Shown here piece after piece: positions 1 to 9,322 of a DNA stretch of 18,917 nt. The DNA lies in the NCBI GenBank assembly GCA_963730735.1, contig CAVSSX010000011.1:1-18917 (forward strand). The letters run 5' to 3'. Origin of the DNA: CAVSSX01 sp963730735 (GTDB lineage: Bacteria; Actinomycetota; Acidimicrobiia; Acidimicrobiales; RAAP-2). The notes beneath the pieces are model-generated. The model was not told the DNA's origin. It saw only the letters and a program-made list of their open reading frames with translations, and did no database searches. The stretch's first letter is position 1. The number at the start of each line of letters is the position of its first letter. Made by a program: the position numbers and the translations under genes.

Positions 1-370
1 CGGTCGCCTGGAGGATCTCGGTCCCGCCGGCCACGGCCCATCCCTCGACGGCGGCCACCAGCGGCTTGCGCAGCTGGTAGTGACGCAGGAGCGCCTTCCA
101 GTGGAGGTCGGGGTCGGCGGCCATCCGCTGGCGGTAGTGCTCGGGTTGGGGGCTGCCCATCGACTTCAGGTCCATTCCCGAACAGAAGGTCCCGCCGGCC
201 CCGGTGAGGACCGCACAGCGGATGTCGTCGTTGCCGTCGATCTCCTCCCAGGCGTCGGCCATGCCGACGAGCATCGGGACACTGAGGGCGTTCTTCGCCT
301 CGGGGCGGTTCATGGTCACCACCGCCGTGGTCCCGTGGATCTCGAACGTCAGGTGCTCGGTCGATGCCAT
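1..370 (-). CDS. Enoyl-CoA hydratase/isomerase (crotonase) family protein, C-terminus off the left edge
   Basis: The first 123 codons of a crotonase-family enzyme are visible; the frame is open to the window edge. The start is the ATG at 370, preceded by a strong GAGGAGGA Shine-Dalgarno. Family features: an N-terminal strand with 'VVTMNRPEAKNALS' (about residues 17-30), the CoA/oxyanion segment 'GAGGTFCSGMDLKSM' (about 57-71), and 'VAAVEGWAVAGGTEIL' (about 106-121), whose Glu sits where enoyl-CoA hydratases carry a catalytic glutamate. Family members hydrate or isomerise acyl-CoA thioesters in fatty acid, sterol or amino acid breakdown. The exact substrate cannot be read from half a protein. 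A KstR/TetR-like palindrome about 80 bp upstream suggests repressor control in response to an acyl-CoA or lipid signal (inference). Confidence 0.9.
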   Translation of the reverse strand, partial: MASTEHLTFEIHGTTAVVTMNRPEAKNALSVPMLVGMADAWEEIDGNDDIRCAVLTGAGGTFCSGMDLKSMGSPQPEHYRQRMAADPDLHWKALLRHYQLRKPLVAAVEGWAVAGGTEILQAT

Positions 371-448
371 GGCTGCGATCCTCCTCCTCGGTGCGGCGGT
401 GCGACCGCCCGGACGGTGGTCGCCGCCTGCCGGCCCGGTGACCCCCCC

Positions 449-467
449 TAGAACCGGTTCCAGAACC
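449..467. promoter_or_regulatory. Candidate KstR/TetR-type operator between the crotonase gene and the kimA-like gene
   Basis: TAGAACCGGTTCCA (449-462) fits the TNNAACNNGTTNNA pattern known for the mycobacterial sterol/lipid repressor KstR. It contains the perfect palindrome GAACCGGTTC (451-460). A second, overlapping palindrome, GGTTC-CA-GAACC (456-467), shares the middle half-site, so there are three GAACC-type half-sites in a row. The position, about 80 bp upstream of the crotonase ATG, suits a promoter-proximal repressor site for that gene; it is also about 170 bp upstream of the permease start. The regulator is not in this window, and its identity is inferred from motif similarity only. 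Confidence 0.5.
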
Positions 468-634
468 TAGCAGTCACCCCCCGGCGGCCACGGGGTGGGG
501 GCCTCCCTCCGTGCGGTCGGGCGTCCCGGGTGCTGTACTGGCCCGGTGCCGCACGCCGAGGTCTCGAACCCTCGACCCCGACACGGCCGGGGCCGGCCCG
601 GAGCTGCCGACCGCCGGCGCTCGTGCTCGGTCGG

Positions 635-2566
635 GTGACCACCGCCACCACCGACGACGGTCAGTCCGTCGACCGCCCGTCCGCGCTCCAGGCGACCTGG
701 CGGGTCCTGATCGGCCGGCCGCTCAAGTCGAGCGAGGCCAGCCACGGGGAGATCTCCCCCCTCGAGGGGCTGCCGGCGCTCTCCCTCGACGCCCTCACCT
801 CGGTCGCCTACGGGCCCGAGGCCATCGTCCTGGTCCTCGGGACGGCCGGCGTCGCCGCCCTCCACCTCGTCCTGCCGATCACCATCGCCATCGTCGCCCT
901 GCTGGCCCTGCTGGTGATCTCCTACCGCCAGGTCATCGATGGCTACCCCCACGGCGGTGGTTCCTACGCCGTGTCCCGGGCCAACCTCGGCAGTGGGGCG
1001 TCCCAGGTGGCGGCGGCGTCGCTCATCGTCGACTACACCCTCACCGTCGCCGTCTCCATCGCCGCCGGCGTCGCTTCGCTGACCTCGGCCTTCCCGGCGC
1101 TCAACGGGGCCACCGTCCCCCTGTGTCTGGCCGAACTGGCCGTGCTCACGATCCTGAACCTGCGGGGCCTGGGCGAGGCAGCGCGGGCGTTCCTCCTCCC
1201 GACGCTGCTGTTCATCGTCGGTCTGCTCGCCGTCATCGTCATCGGCCTCGTCCACCCCCTCGACCCCCACCTGGCCCAGCCCGGCCAGTCGCAGACGGCC
1301 ACGGTGAACCTGGCCCCGGTGGGCATCCTCCTGGTCCTGAAGGCGTTCTCGGCCGGTTGCAGCGCCCTGACCGGCGTCGAGGCCATCGCCAACGGCGTGC
1401 CCCTCTTTCGGCCACCCCGCCAGAAGCGGGCCAAGCAGACCGAGCTGCTGCTCGGCGTCCTCCTCGGGACGATGCTGCTCGGGCTGGCCATCCTCGTCGA
1501 CAAGTTCCACGTCGGGCCCCGCTCCACGCAGACGGTGCTCTCCCAAGTGATGGGCTACTCCGTCGGTCGCGGCTGGTTCTACTACGTGGTCTCGCTGTCC
1601 ATCACCGCCGTGCTGGGACTGGCCGCCAACACCTCCTTCGGTGGCCTCCCGGTGCTGGCCAGCCTGCTGGCGCGTGACCAGTTCCTCCCCCACGCCTTCG
1701 CCCTGCGGGGCGACCGCCTGGTCTTCACCCGTGGCATCTGGGCCTTGTCGGCGGCAGCCGCCGTGCTGCTGCTCGTCGTGCGGGGCAACACCAACTCGCT
1801 CATCCCCCTCTTCGCCATCGGCGTGTTCATCGGCTTCACGCTGGCCCAGACGGGCATGGTGGTGCACTGGCGACGGGAGCGACCACCGCACTGGCGATGG
1901 AAGGCCGGCCTGAACGGGACCGGGGCGGTGGTCACCGCCGCCACCACGATCATCTTCCTCTTCTCCAAGTTCGTCGACGGGGCCTGGGTGGTGGTGCTCC
2001 TCGTGCCCCTGCTCATCTGGATGTTCCACCGGGTGCGCGCCTACTACGCCCGGCTGGCCGGCGTGCTGGCCATCGGGTCGATCCCGCCGAAGCCCGACGC
2101 CGGCACGGCGACCGTCGTCGTGCCCGTGAACGGGGTCAACCGCCTCACGACCTACGTCATCTCCGAGGCCCTGGCCCTCTGCGAGCAGACGATCGCCGTG
2201 GCCGTGACCTTCTCCGACGACACCGAACGCGAGGCCGAGCTCGAGCGGGAGTGGGCCGAATGGGACCCCGGGGTCCGGCTGATCACCCTGCGGTCGCAGT
2301 ACCACTCGGTGGCCCGCCCGATCGTCCGGTTCCTCGAGGTCCTCGAGCACCGCCAGAAGGGCGACGGCCAGATCGTCGTCCTCATCCCGGTCATCCAACC
2401 CGACAAGTGGCGCTACCGGTCACTGCACAACCAGCTCGACCTGGTCCTGTCGGCCGCCCTCCGGGACCGCCCGCACGTGGCCGTGGCCCGGCTGCCGGTC
2501 ACCATGGCCCAGCTCCGGGACATCGGGGGGCCACCGGGCGACGGATCCCCCGTACACGTGCCGTAG
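635..2566 (+). CDS. kimA: KimA-like high-affinity potassium transporter (APC superfamily permease)
   Basis: Membrane permease of about 643 residues: roughly twelve hydrophobic helices (residues 45-470), then a soluble C-terminal domain (about 475-643). The signature 'LSLDALTSVAYGPEAI' marks the KimA/YdaO branch of the APC superfamily, which takes up K+ with protons. Residues described for Bacillus subtilis KimA recur here at a constant offset of 16: Asp52, Tyr59, Tyr134, Thr137, Ser141, Thr246 and Glu249, corresponding to D36, Y43, Y118, T121, S125, T230 and E233 (recalled from the literature). This supports K+ rather than amino acid transport. At the position I would equate with Tyr377 there is a Phe (F393, in 'PLFAIGVF'). 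The frame is open from a GTG at 530, but conserved sequence begins after residue 20; GTG 635 is preferred, with GTG 623 possible. No strong Shine-Dalgarno decides the start. I saw no c-di-AMP riboswitch upstream. Confidence 0.8.
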   Translation: MTTATTDDGQSVDRPSALQATWRVLIGRPLKSSEASHGEISPLEGLPALSLDALTSVAYGPEAIVLVLGTAGVAALHLVLPITIAIVALLALLVISYRQVIDGYPHGGGSYAVSRANLGSGASQVAAASLIVDYTLTVAVSIAAGVASLTSAFPALNGATVPLCLAELAVLTILNLRGLGEAARAFLLPTLLFIVGLLAVIVIGLVHPLDPHLAQPGQSQTATVNLAPVGILLVLKAFSAGCSALTGVEAIANGVPLFRPPRQKRAKQTELLLGVLLGTMLLGLAILVDKFHVGPRSTQTVLSQVMGYSVGRGWFYYVVSLSITAVLGLAANTSFGGLPVLASLLARDQFLPHAFALRGDRLVFTRGIWALSAAAAVLLLVVRGNTNSLIPLFAIGVFIGFTLAQTGMVVHWRRERPPHWRWKAGLNGTGAVVTAATTIIFLFSKFVDGAWVVVLLVPLLIWMFHRVRAYYARLAGVLAIGSIPPKPDAGTATVVVPVNGVNRLTTYVISEALALCEQTIAVAVTFSDDTEREAELEREWAEWDPGVRLITLRSQYHSVARPIVRFLEVLEHRQKGDGQIVVLIPVIQPDKWRYRSLHNQLDLVLSAALRDRPHVAVARLPVTMAQLRDIGGPPGDGSPVHVP

Positions 2567-2593
2567 CGCCAGCGGTATGGCGAGCGGCACGAG

Positions 2594-2845
2594 GTGCCAC
2601 CGTTCAGTCCGGCCGACCTGTCCGACATGGAGCACCTCCAGGGGGTGTTCGAACGGGCGTCGCTGTCCGACCAGAACGACCGCGACCTGTTGCGCCAGCA
2701 CCCCGAGTGGCTCGTGCTCTCCGAGCGGAGCGTGCCCGAGGGGCGGGTGCGGGTCGCCGTCGACGACGATGGCACGCCGGTCGGCTTCGCCACCTAGTTG
2801 ATCGTCTCGACGACCGCCGAGCTCGAGGACCGCCCCGATGGGTAG
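2594..2845 (+). pseudogene. Truncated GNAT acetyltransferase remnant
   Basis: A GTG at 2594 preceded by a purine-rich CGAGG opens a 67-codon frame that looks like the N-terminal part of a GNAT acetyltransferase ('FSPADLSDMEHLQGVFERA', ending '...DDDGTPVGFAT'). It stops at TAG 2795-2797 just where the GNAT beta-4 strand should continue. In the same frame after the stop comes a short piece, LIVS-TTAELED, and then another stop at 2843. 'AELED' resembles the strand before the acetyl-CoA loop in GNATs (usually followed by LFVxPxxxRxGxG), but that loop is missing. The simplest reading is a gene that lost its C-terminal acetyl-CoA-binding half. It could still be expressed as a 67-aa peptide; no function can be assigned. 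Confidence 0.55.
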
Positions 2846-2854
2846 GTAGAAGGC

Positions 2855-3223
2855 ATGGATCCCAAGGAACGGGACCGGATTCTCGAGCAGTTCAAGAAGG
2901 AACACCGCAACGACCGCCCACCCCGGCCCGACCGGGGGCGGCGACGGATGTTCGGACGACGGGAAGACCTGCGGATCGACTCGACCCTCGAGTTCGGGGG
3001 TCGTCCGACGGGCACCGGCGGTCTGGAGCACGTGGCCCGGGCGGCCACCCGGCGCCGGCGGTGGCAGATCCGCACCGTCACGGCCGTGGTGGTGAGCTTC
3101 GTGCCCGTCGCCCTGGCCATCGTCATGGGCGTCCTGGTGGGTGCCGCCGCCGCCTGCATCACCTTGGTCGCGACCATGGTGCCCCTGTGCATCATGGTCA
3201 GGTGGGTCGACGTCGGACCATGA
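2855..3223 (+). CDS. Small membrane protein of unknown function
   Basis: This is a 122-aa protein starting at ATG 2855, five bases after an AGAAGG Shine-Dalgarno. The first 73 residues are strongly charged and Arg/Lys-rich ('PKERDRILEQFKKEHRND', 'RRRRWQIR'). Two hydrophobic helices follow (about 74-95 and 97-116), and the protein ends about six residues later ('WVDVGP'). By the positive-inside rule the basic N-terminus and the short tail would both be cytoplasmic, giving a helical hairpin. I do not recognise a family. It lies 10 bp after the broken GNAT frame and about 180 bp before the lipoprotein, so it may be the last intact gene of the permease-side transcript. Confidence 0.7.
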   Translation: MDPKERDRILEQFKKEHRNDRPPRPDRGRRRMFGRREDLRIDSTLEFGGRPTGTGGLEHVARAATRRRRWQIRTVTAVVVSFVPVALAIVMGVLVGAAAACITLVATMVPLCIMVRWVDVGP

Positions 3224-3327
3224 CCGCCGCCGGACGGTGGCGTGCGGCGACCGACGCCTGAGGTTGGCAACGGCGGGACACGGGTATTTCTGCATTCGTG
3301 GGCAATGTTCGTTGACGTTCCCACTGA

Positions 3328-3339
3328 GTGCGGCCGCAC
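3328..3339. repeat. 12-bp perfect palindrome upstream of the lipoprotein gene
   Basis: GTGCGGCCGCAC is self-complementary. It lies in the 179-bp intergenic stretch between the two-helix membrane protein and the lipoprotein, 63 bp before the lipoprotein start and just after a TTGACG (3312-3317) that could serve as a -35 element. It may be an operator, but a GC-rich palindrome of this size can also arise by chance in this genome. Confidence 0.25.
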
Positions 3340-3402
3340 ACATTGGCGGCAACGGTCATGCCACGTGTGCGTTGGTCGGCGACGTAGAGAGGGAGGGGCC
3401 TG

Positions 3403-3903
3403 ATGGTCGAGGCGACAATCCGAGGCGTGGCCAAGCGGCGGGCAGTGGCGCTGGGCTCGCTCAGCCTGGCGGTCGCTGCGCTGGTCGCCGGTTGCAGCAG
3501 CCCGTCGTCGGCGACACCGAGCAAGGCCAGTTACGACAAGCAGGCGGACGCCATCTGCAAGACCTACTCCGCCAAGGAGAATTCTGCCGCGTCGGCGTTG
3601 ACGAGCAGCACGACGAATGCCCAGATCGTCAGCGCCCTGAACAAGGCCATCAGTCTCGGCGAGGAGGGATCCAAGAAGCTGCAGGCACTCCCGAAGCCGA
3701 CCGGCGAGCGTGCCGCTCTCAACAAGGCGTTCACGGCTCAGACGGCATTGGTCGACCAGTTGAAGAAGGTGCTGCAGGCAGCCAAGGCGAACGATGCCGA
3801 GGCGTTCAAGTCAGCGGCGTCCGGACTGACCACGATGGGCTCGTCACTGGACCAGCAGTTCGACGCACTGGGCTTGACCACCTGCGGCTCGGGGTCGCAA
3901 TAG
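3403..3903 (+). CDS. Secreted lipoprotein of unknown function
   Basis: This is a 166-aa protein with a type II signal peptide: basic N-region (residues 7-13, RGVAKRR), hydrophobic core (14-28) and lipobox LVAGC with the lipidated Cys at 31. The start is ATG 3403 behind a GAGAGGGAGGGG Shine-Dalgarno. The mature part is Ser/Ala/Lys-rich and mostly helical in appearance. It has one Cys near the start ('DAICKTYSAK') and one near the end ('LGLTTCGSG'), a pairing typical of small actinobacterial cell-envelope lipoproteins and probably a disulfide. It would sit on the outer face of the cytoplasmic membrane. Its base composition looks less GC-rich than its neighbours (many AAG, TCA, GCA codons), which could reflect transfer or a lysine-rich exported protein. 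No specific function can be assigned. Confidence 0.8.
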   Translation: MVEATIRGVAKRRAVALGSLSLAVAALVAGCSSPSSATPSKASYDKQADAICKTYSAKENSAASALTSSTTNAQIVSALNKAISLGEEGSKKLQALPKPTGERAALNKAFTAQTALVDQLKKVLQAAKANDAEAFKSAASGLTTMGSSLDQQFDALGLTTCGSGSQ

Positions 3904-3956
3904 AGGCCGTGTGGCCGTATGGCGACCTCGACCATCACATGGCCGCCCCTCGAGTA

Positions 3957-5120
3957 TTAGCCCAGTAGCTGCTTGGCGATGACCACTCGCTGGATCTGGT
4001 TGGTGCCCTCGTAGATCTGGGTGATCTTGGCGTCACGGAGAAACCGCTCGACCGGGAAGTCCTTGGTGTAGCCGTAGCCACCGAGCAGCTGGACGGCATC
4101 GGTCGTCACCGACATAGCCGTGTCGGAAGCGAAGCACTTGGCCATCGCCCCCACCCGCGTCAGGTCGCCGCCCGGATCCTCGTCGACCAGTGAGCACGCC
4201 TGGTACACGAGCGCCCGGGCAGCCTCGGTCTTCATGGCCATATCGGCCAGCATGAACCGCAGCCCCTGCAGCTCGGCGATGGGGCCGCCGAAGGCCCGCC
4301 GCTGCTGCATGTAGCCGGCGGCATAGTCGATGGCCCCCTGGGCGATCCCCACGGCCTGGGCGCCGATGGTCGGCCGTGACCGGTCCAGCGTGTGCATGGC
4401 GATGGTGAAGCCCTGGCCCTCCTGGCCGATCAGGTTGGCCGCCGGGACCCGAACCTCGTCGAGGACGACCTCGCCGGTGGGGCTCCCCCGCAGGCCCAGC
4501 TTGTCCTCGTGCTTGGCCACCTTCACCCCCCAGTCGGCCTCGACCAGGAAGCACGAGATGCCCCGGTGCCCGGCCGTCGGATCGGTCTTGGCGAAGACGG
4601 TGTACGTGTCCGAGATGCCGGCGTTGGTGATCCAGTACTTGGACCCGGTGAGCACGTAACTGTCGCCGTCGCGCACCGCCCGGGTCCGCATCGATGCCAC
4701 GTCGCTGCCGGCGTCGGCCTCCGACAGGCAGTAGCTGGCCTGGGCGGCCCCCGAGGCCACCCGGGGCAGGTACGTCGACTTCAGCTCCTCGGACGCCCAG
4801 TTCATGACGGGCAACATGCCGAGCTTCGAGATGAGCAGTGTGACCGAGGTCGACGCACAGACCCGGGCCAGCTCCTCGGTGGCGATGGCTTGGGTGACGG
4901 TGTCGGCCCCGGCCCCGCCATAGGCCTCGGGGATGCCCAAGGAGGGCAGCTCCAGTTCACGGCAGGCCTCGAACGAGGCCCACGGGAACGAGGCCGTCCG
5001 GTCGGCCTCGGCGGCGTGGGGCGCCACCCGGTCGTCGCAGAACTGCCGCAAGGTCTCGCGGAACTGTCGCTGGGTGTCGGTGAGCGAGAAGACGCCGCCG
5101 GAGGGGGGCTCGGAGGTCAT
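3957..5120 (-). CDS. Acyl-CoA dehydrogenase
   Basis: This full-length 387-aa FAD-dependent acyl-CoA dehydrogenase introduces the alpha-beta double bond into acyl-CoA and passes electrons to ETF. Visible features in order: N-terminal helical domain starting 'FSLTDTQRQFRETLRQF'; the first signature 'CLSEADAGSDVASM' in the middle beta domain; 'RRAFGGPIAELQGLRFMLADM' spread over the FAD-contacting helices; 'VQLLGGYGYTKDFPVER'; and 'IYEGTNQIQR' with the catalytic base Glu371, in the position used by short/medium- and branched-chain enzymes. The start is ATG 5120 with no strong Shine-Dalgarno. It lies 49 bp downstream of the alpha/beta hydrolase on the same strand and may be the last gene of the run that begins at leuB. 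Chain-length preference is not readable; a short branched-chain substrate would fit the neighbourhood but is only inference. Confidence 0.93.
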   Translation of the reverse strand: MTSEPPSGGVFSLTDTQRQFRETLRQFCDDRVAPHAAEADRTASFPWASFEACRELELPSLGIPEAYGGAGADTVTQAIATEELARVCASTSVTLLISKLGMLPVMNWASEELKSTYLPRVASGAAQASYCLSEADAGSDVASMRTRAVRDGDSYVLTGSKYWITNAGISDTYTVFAKTDPTAGHRGISCFLVEADWGVKVAKHEDKLGLRGSPTGEVVLDEVRVPAANLIGQEGQGFTIAMHTLDRSRPTIGAQAVGIAQGAIDYAAGYMQQRRAFGGPIAELQGLRFMLADMAMKTEAARALVYQACSLVDEDPGGDLTRVGAMAKCFASDTAMSVTTDAVQLLGGYGYTKDFPVERFLRDAKITQIYEGTNQIQRVVIAKQLLG

Positions 5121-5169
5121 GGCACGAGTCTCGCAGCTGGCGGCCCCGACCGAGCGCGCCCGGGGGGAC

Positions 5170-6024
5170 CTAGGTGGTGGCCAGGTGCTCGAGCAGCCGC
5201 CGACCCAGCTCGTCCGGTGCCTGCTCGGGGATCCAGTGGCTGACCCCCGGCAGGACCTCGAAGCGGTAGGGGCCGGTGACGAACTCGGCCGTCGCCTCGG
5301 CGGCCGTCCGCCCGAGGGCCTGGTCGTCGGTCGACCAGACGTACAGGGTGGGCGTCACCACCGGCGCCATGCCGTCGGTGTCCGTGCGCGACATCGCCCG
5401 GTACCAGTTGATGGCGGCGGTGAGCACCCCGGGCCGGCTGAGCAGGTCCACGTAGGCATCGACGCTCGGCGGGTCGACCGCCCCGACGTAGACCGCCCGC
5501 AGGACCTCGCCCTTCCCGTCCTCCCCCAACAACAACCGCTCGGGCTCGCCCGGCTTCTGGAAGTAGCGCATGTAGCCCGACTTGCCCCGCTGCTCGGCGT
5601 CGCCGGCGATGGCCGCCCCGAGGGCCATCGGGTGGGGGGTCGAGACGATCGTGAGGCTGCGCAGGCGCTCGGGGTGCCGGGCGGCCACGTGCCAGGCCAC
5701 CGCCCCGCCCCAGTCGTGCCCGACCAGGTCGAACCGGTCCCAACCGAGCGCGTCGGCCATGCCCAGGGCGTCGGCGACCAGGTGACCGATGCCGTAGGCG
5801 GCGACACCCGTCGGCCGAGCGCCGTCGGCATAGCCCCGCTGGTCGGGTGCCACGGCGCGGTAGCCGGCCGACGCCAGGAGCTCGAGAGTCGACCTCCAGG
5901 CCCGCGAGGTCTGGGGGAACCCGTGGAGCAGCAGTACCGGGCGTCCGTCGGCCGGACCGGCGGCGAGCGCGCTGAAGACGAACCCGTTGGCGGCGAGCTC
6001 CGTCGGCTCGATGACCGTGTCCAC
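5170..6024 (-). CDS. Alpha/beta hydrolase, epoxide hydrolase-like
   Basis: This is a 284-aa protein with an alpha/beta-hydrolase core. It has an oxyanion motif 'LLLHGFPQTSRAW' (31-43), a nucleophile elbow 'VGHDWGGAVAW' with Asp104 as nucleophile (the Asp form is typical of soluble epoxide hydrolases and haloalkane dehalogenases rather than esterases), a possible acid in 'VWSTDDQALG', and the catalytic His263 in 'GVSHWIPEQAP'. The frame is open upstream to 6246, but that part overlaps the preceding gene and is low-complexity Arg/Gly/Ala. The start is therefore placed at GTG 6024, 11 bp after that gene's stop; no ATG alternative exists nearby. Epoxide hydrolase is the favoured activity; dehalogenase or C-C hydrolase cannot be excluded. 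Confidence 0.87.
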   Translation of the reverse strand: MDTVIEPTELAANGFVFSALAAGPADGRPVLLLHGFPQTSRAWRSTLELLASAGYRAVAPDQRGYADGARPTGVAAYGIGHLVADALGMADALGWDRFDLVGHDWGGAVAWHVAARHPERLRSLTIVSTPHPMALGAAIAGDAEQRGKSGYMRYFQKPGEPERLLLGEDGKGEVLRAVYVGAVDPPSVDAYVDLLSRPGVLTAAINWYRAMSRTDTDGMAPVVTPTLYVWSTDDQALGRTAAEATAEFVTGPYRFEVLPGVSHWIPEQAPDELGRRLLEHLATT

Positions 6025-6035
6025 CCGGAGCGGAC

Positions 6036-6569
6036 TCAGCCGGGAGTGGCGGCGAGCGGTGCGGGCAGCAGCAACGTCGACCAGTCGGTCAGGCGCTCGG
6101 CCACCTGCTCGGGCGTCAGGCGCAACGTGGTCTCGGGCACCCGATCCACCACCTGGCGCTGGACGAAGTAGTCGTGGGCCGCCGACTTGAAGGCCCCGAC
6201 CCGCTCGGCCACCAGTTCGCTCGGCGCCCCGCCCAGACACCCCCACAGGGTGAAGGCGAACGTGACGTCGTACACGCTCGGCGCCCGGCCGTAGGCCCCG
6301 GCCCGCTTGGCCCCCACCAGGGCGCAGGCGACGGCGGCGTCCTCGACCGACTCACCGGGCGTGAGCTCCAGCCGGCTCTCCATGCGGTGGGCCAGCCGGA
6401 GGGCGAAGCCCTGGTCGGGCCCGGGATTGCCGAAGCCCGATCCGGCCACCCGACGGGGCAGCGTGAGCTCGCTCGGCCGGTCGGGCGACCAGGCCTCGGG
6501 CGTCTTCAGCTGACGGGCCGGACGGACCTGGTCGGCCTCGGTGATCGGGACGAAACTGGGCTGGGTCAT
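6036..6569 (-). CDS. Conserved-looking protein of unknown function
   Basis: This is a 177-aa soluble protein starting at ATG 6569. I do not recognise a family. It has no signal peptide or clear membrane segment. The N-terminal third is Pro/Arg-rich ('TEADQVRPARQLKTPEAW', 'GSGFGNPGPDQGFALRLAHR'). The middle is helical and alanine-rich ('SVEDAAVACALVGAKRAGAYGRAP'), with one aromatic/hydrophobic patch ('YDVTFAFTLWGCLGG'). The C-terminal 60 residues are amphipathic ('LVAERVGAFKSAAHDYFVQRQVVDRV'). It lies between cimA (45 bp upstream) and the alpha/beta hydrolase (11 bp downstream), so all three are probably cotranscribed. Codon use matches its neighbours and the length is intact, so I regard it as a real gene. 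Confidence 0.75.
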   Translation of the reverse strand: MTQPSFVPITEADQVRPARQLKTPEAWSPDRPSELTLPRRVAGSGFGNPGPDQGFALRLAHRMESRLELTPGESVEDAAVACALVGAKRAGAYGRAPSVYDVTFAFTLWGCLGGAPSELVAERVGAFKSAAHDYFVQRQVVDRVPETTLRLTPEQVAERLTDWSTLLLPAPLAATPG

Positions 6570-6614
6570 CGTCGCTGAGGCTACCCCAGTCGGATCGGGG
6601 CCCCCGAGTCGGAC

Positions 6615-9318
<2,704 letters not shown>

Positions 9319-9322
9319 GGTG

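Noticed and set aside
371..634. c-di-AMP (ydaO) riboswitch before the kimA-like gene
   Set aside because: No recognisable conserved riboswitch core in the short GC-rich gap, and most of the gap belongs to the divergent promoter.
467..2398. 643-codon open frame on the minus strand opposite the kimA-like gene
   Set aside because: Low-complexity Gly/Asp/Glu/Arg sequence without motifs, mirror-image of a well-conserved membrane protein; long antisense frames are expected at this GC content.
6025..6246. N-terminal extension of the alpha/beta hydrolase
   Set aside because: It overlaps the 177-aa gene almost entirely in another frame and is low-complexity; the conserved fold begins after GTG 6024.
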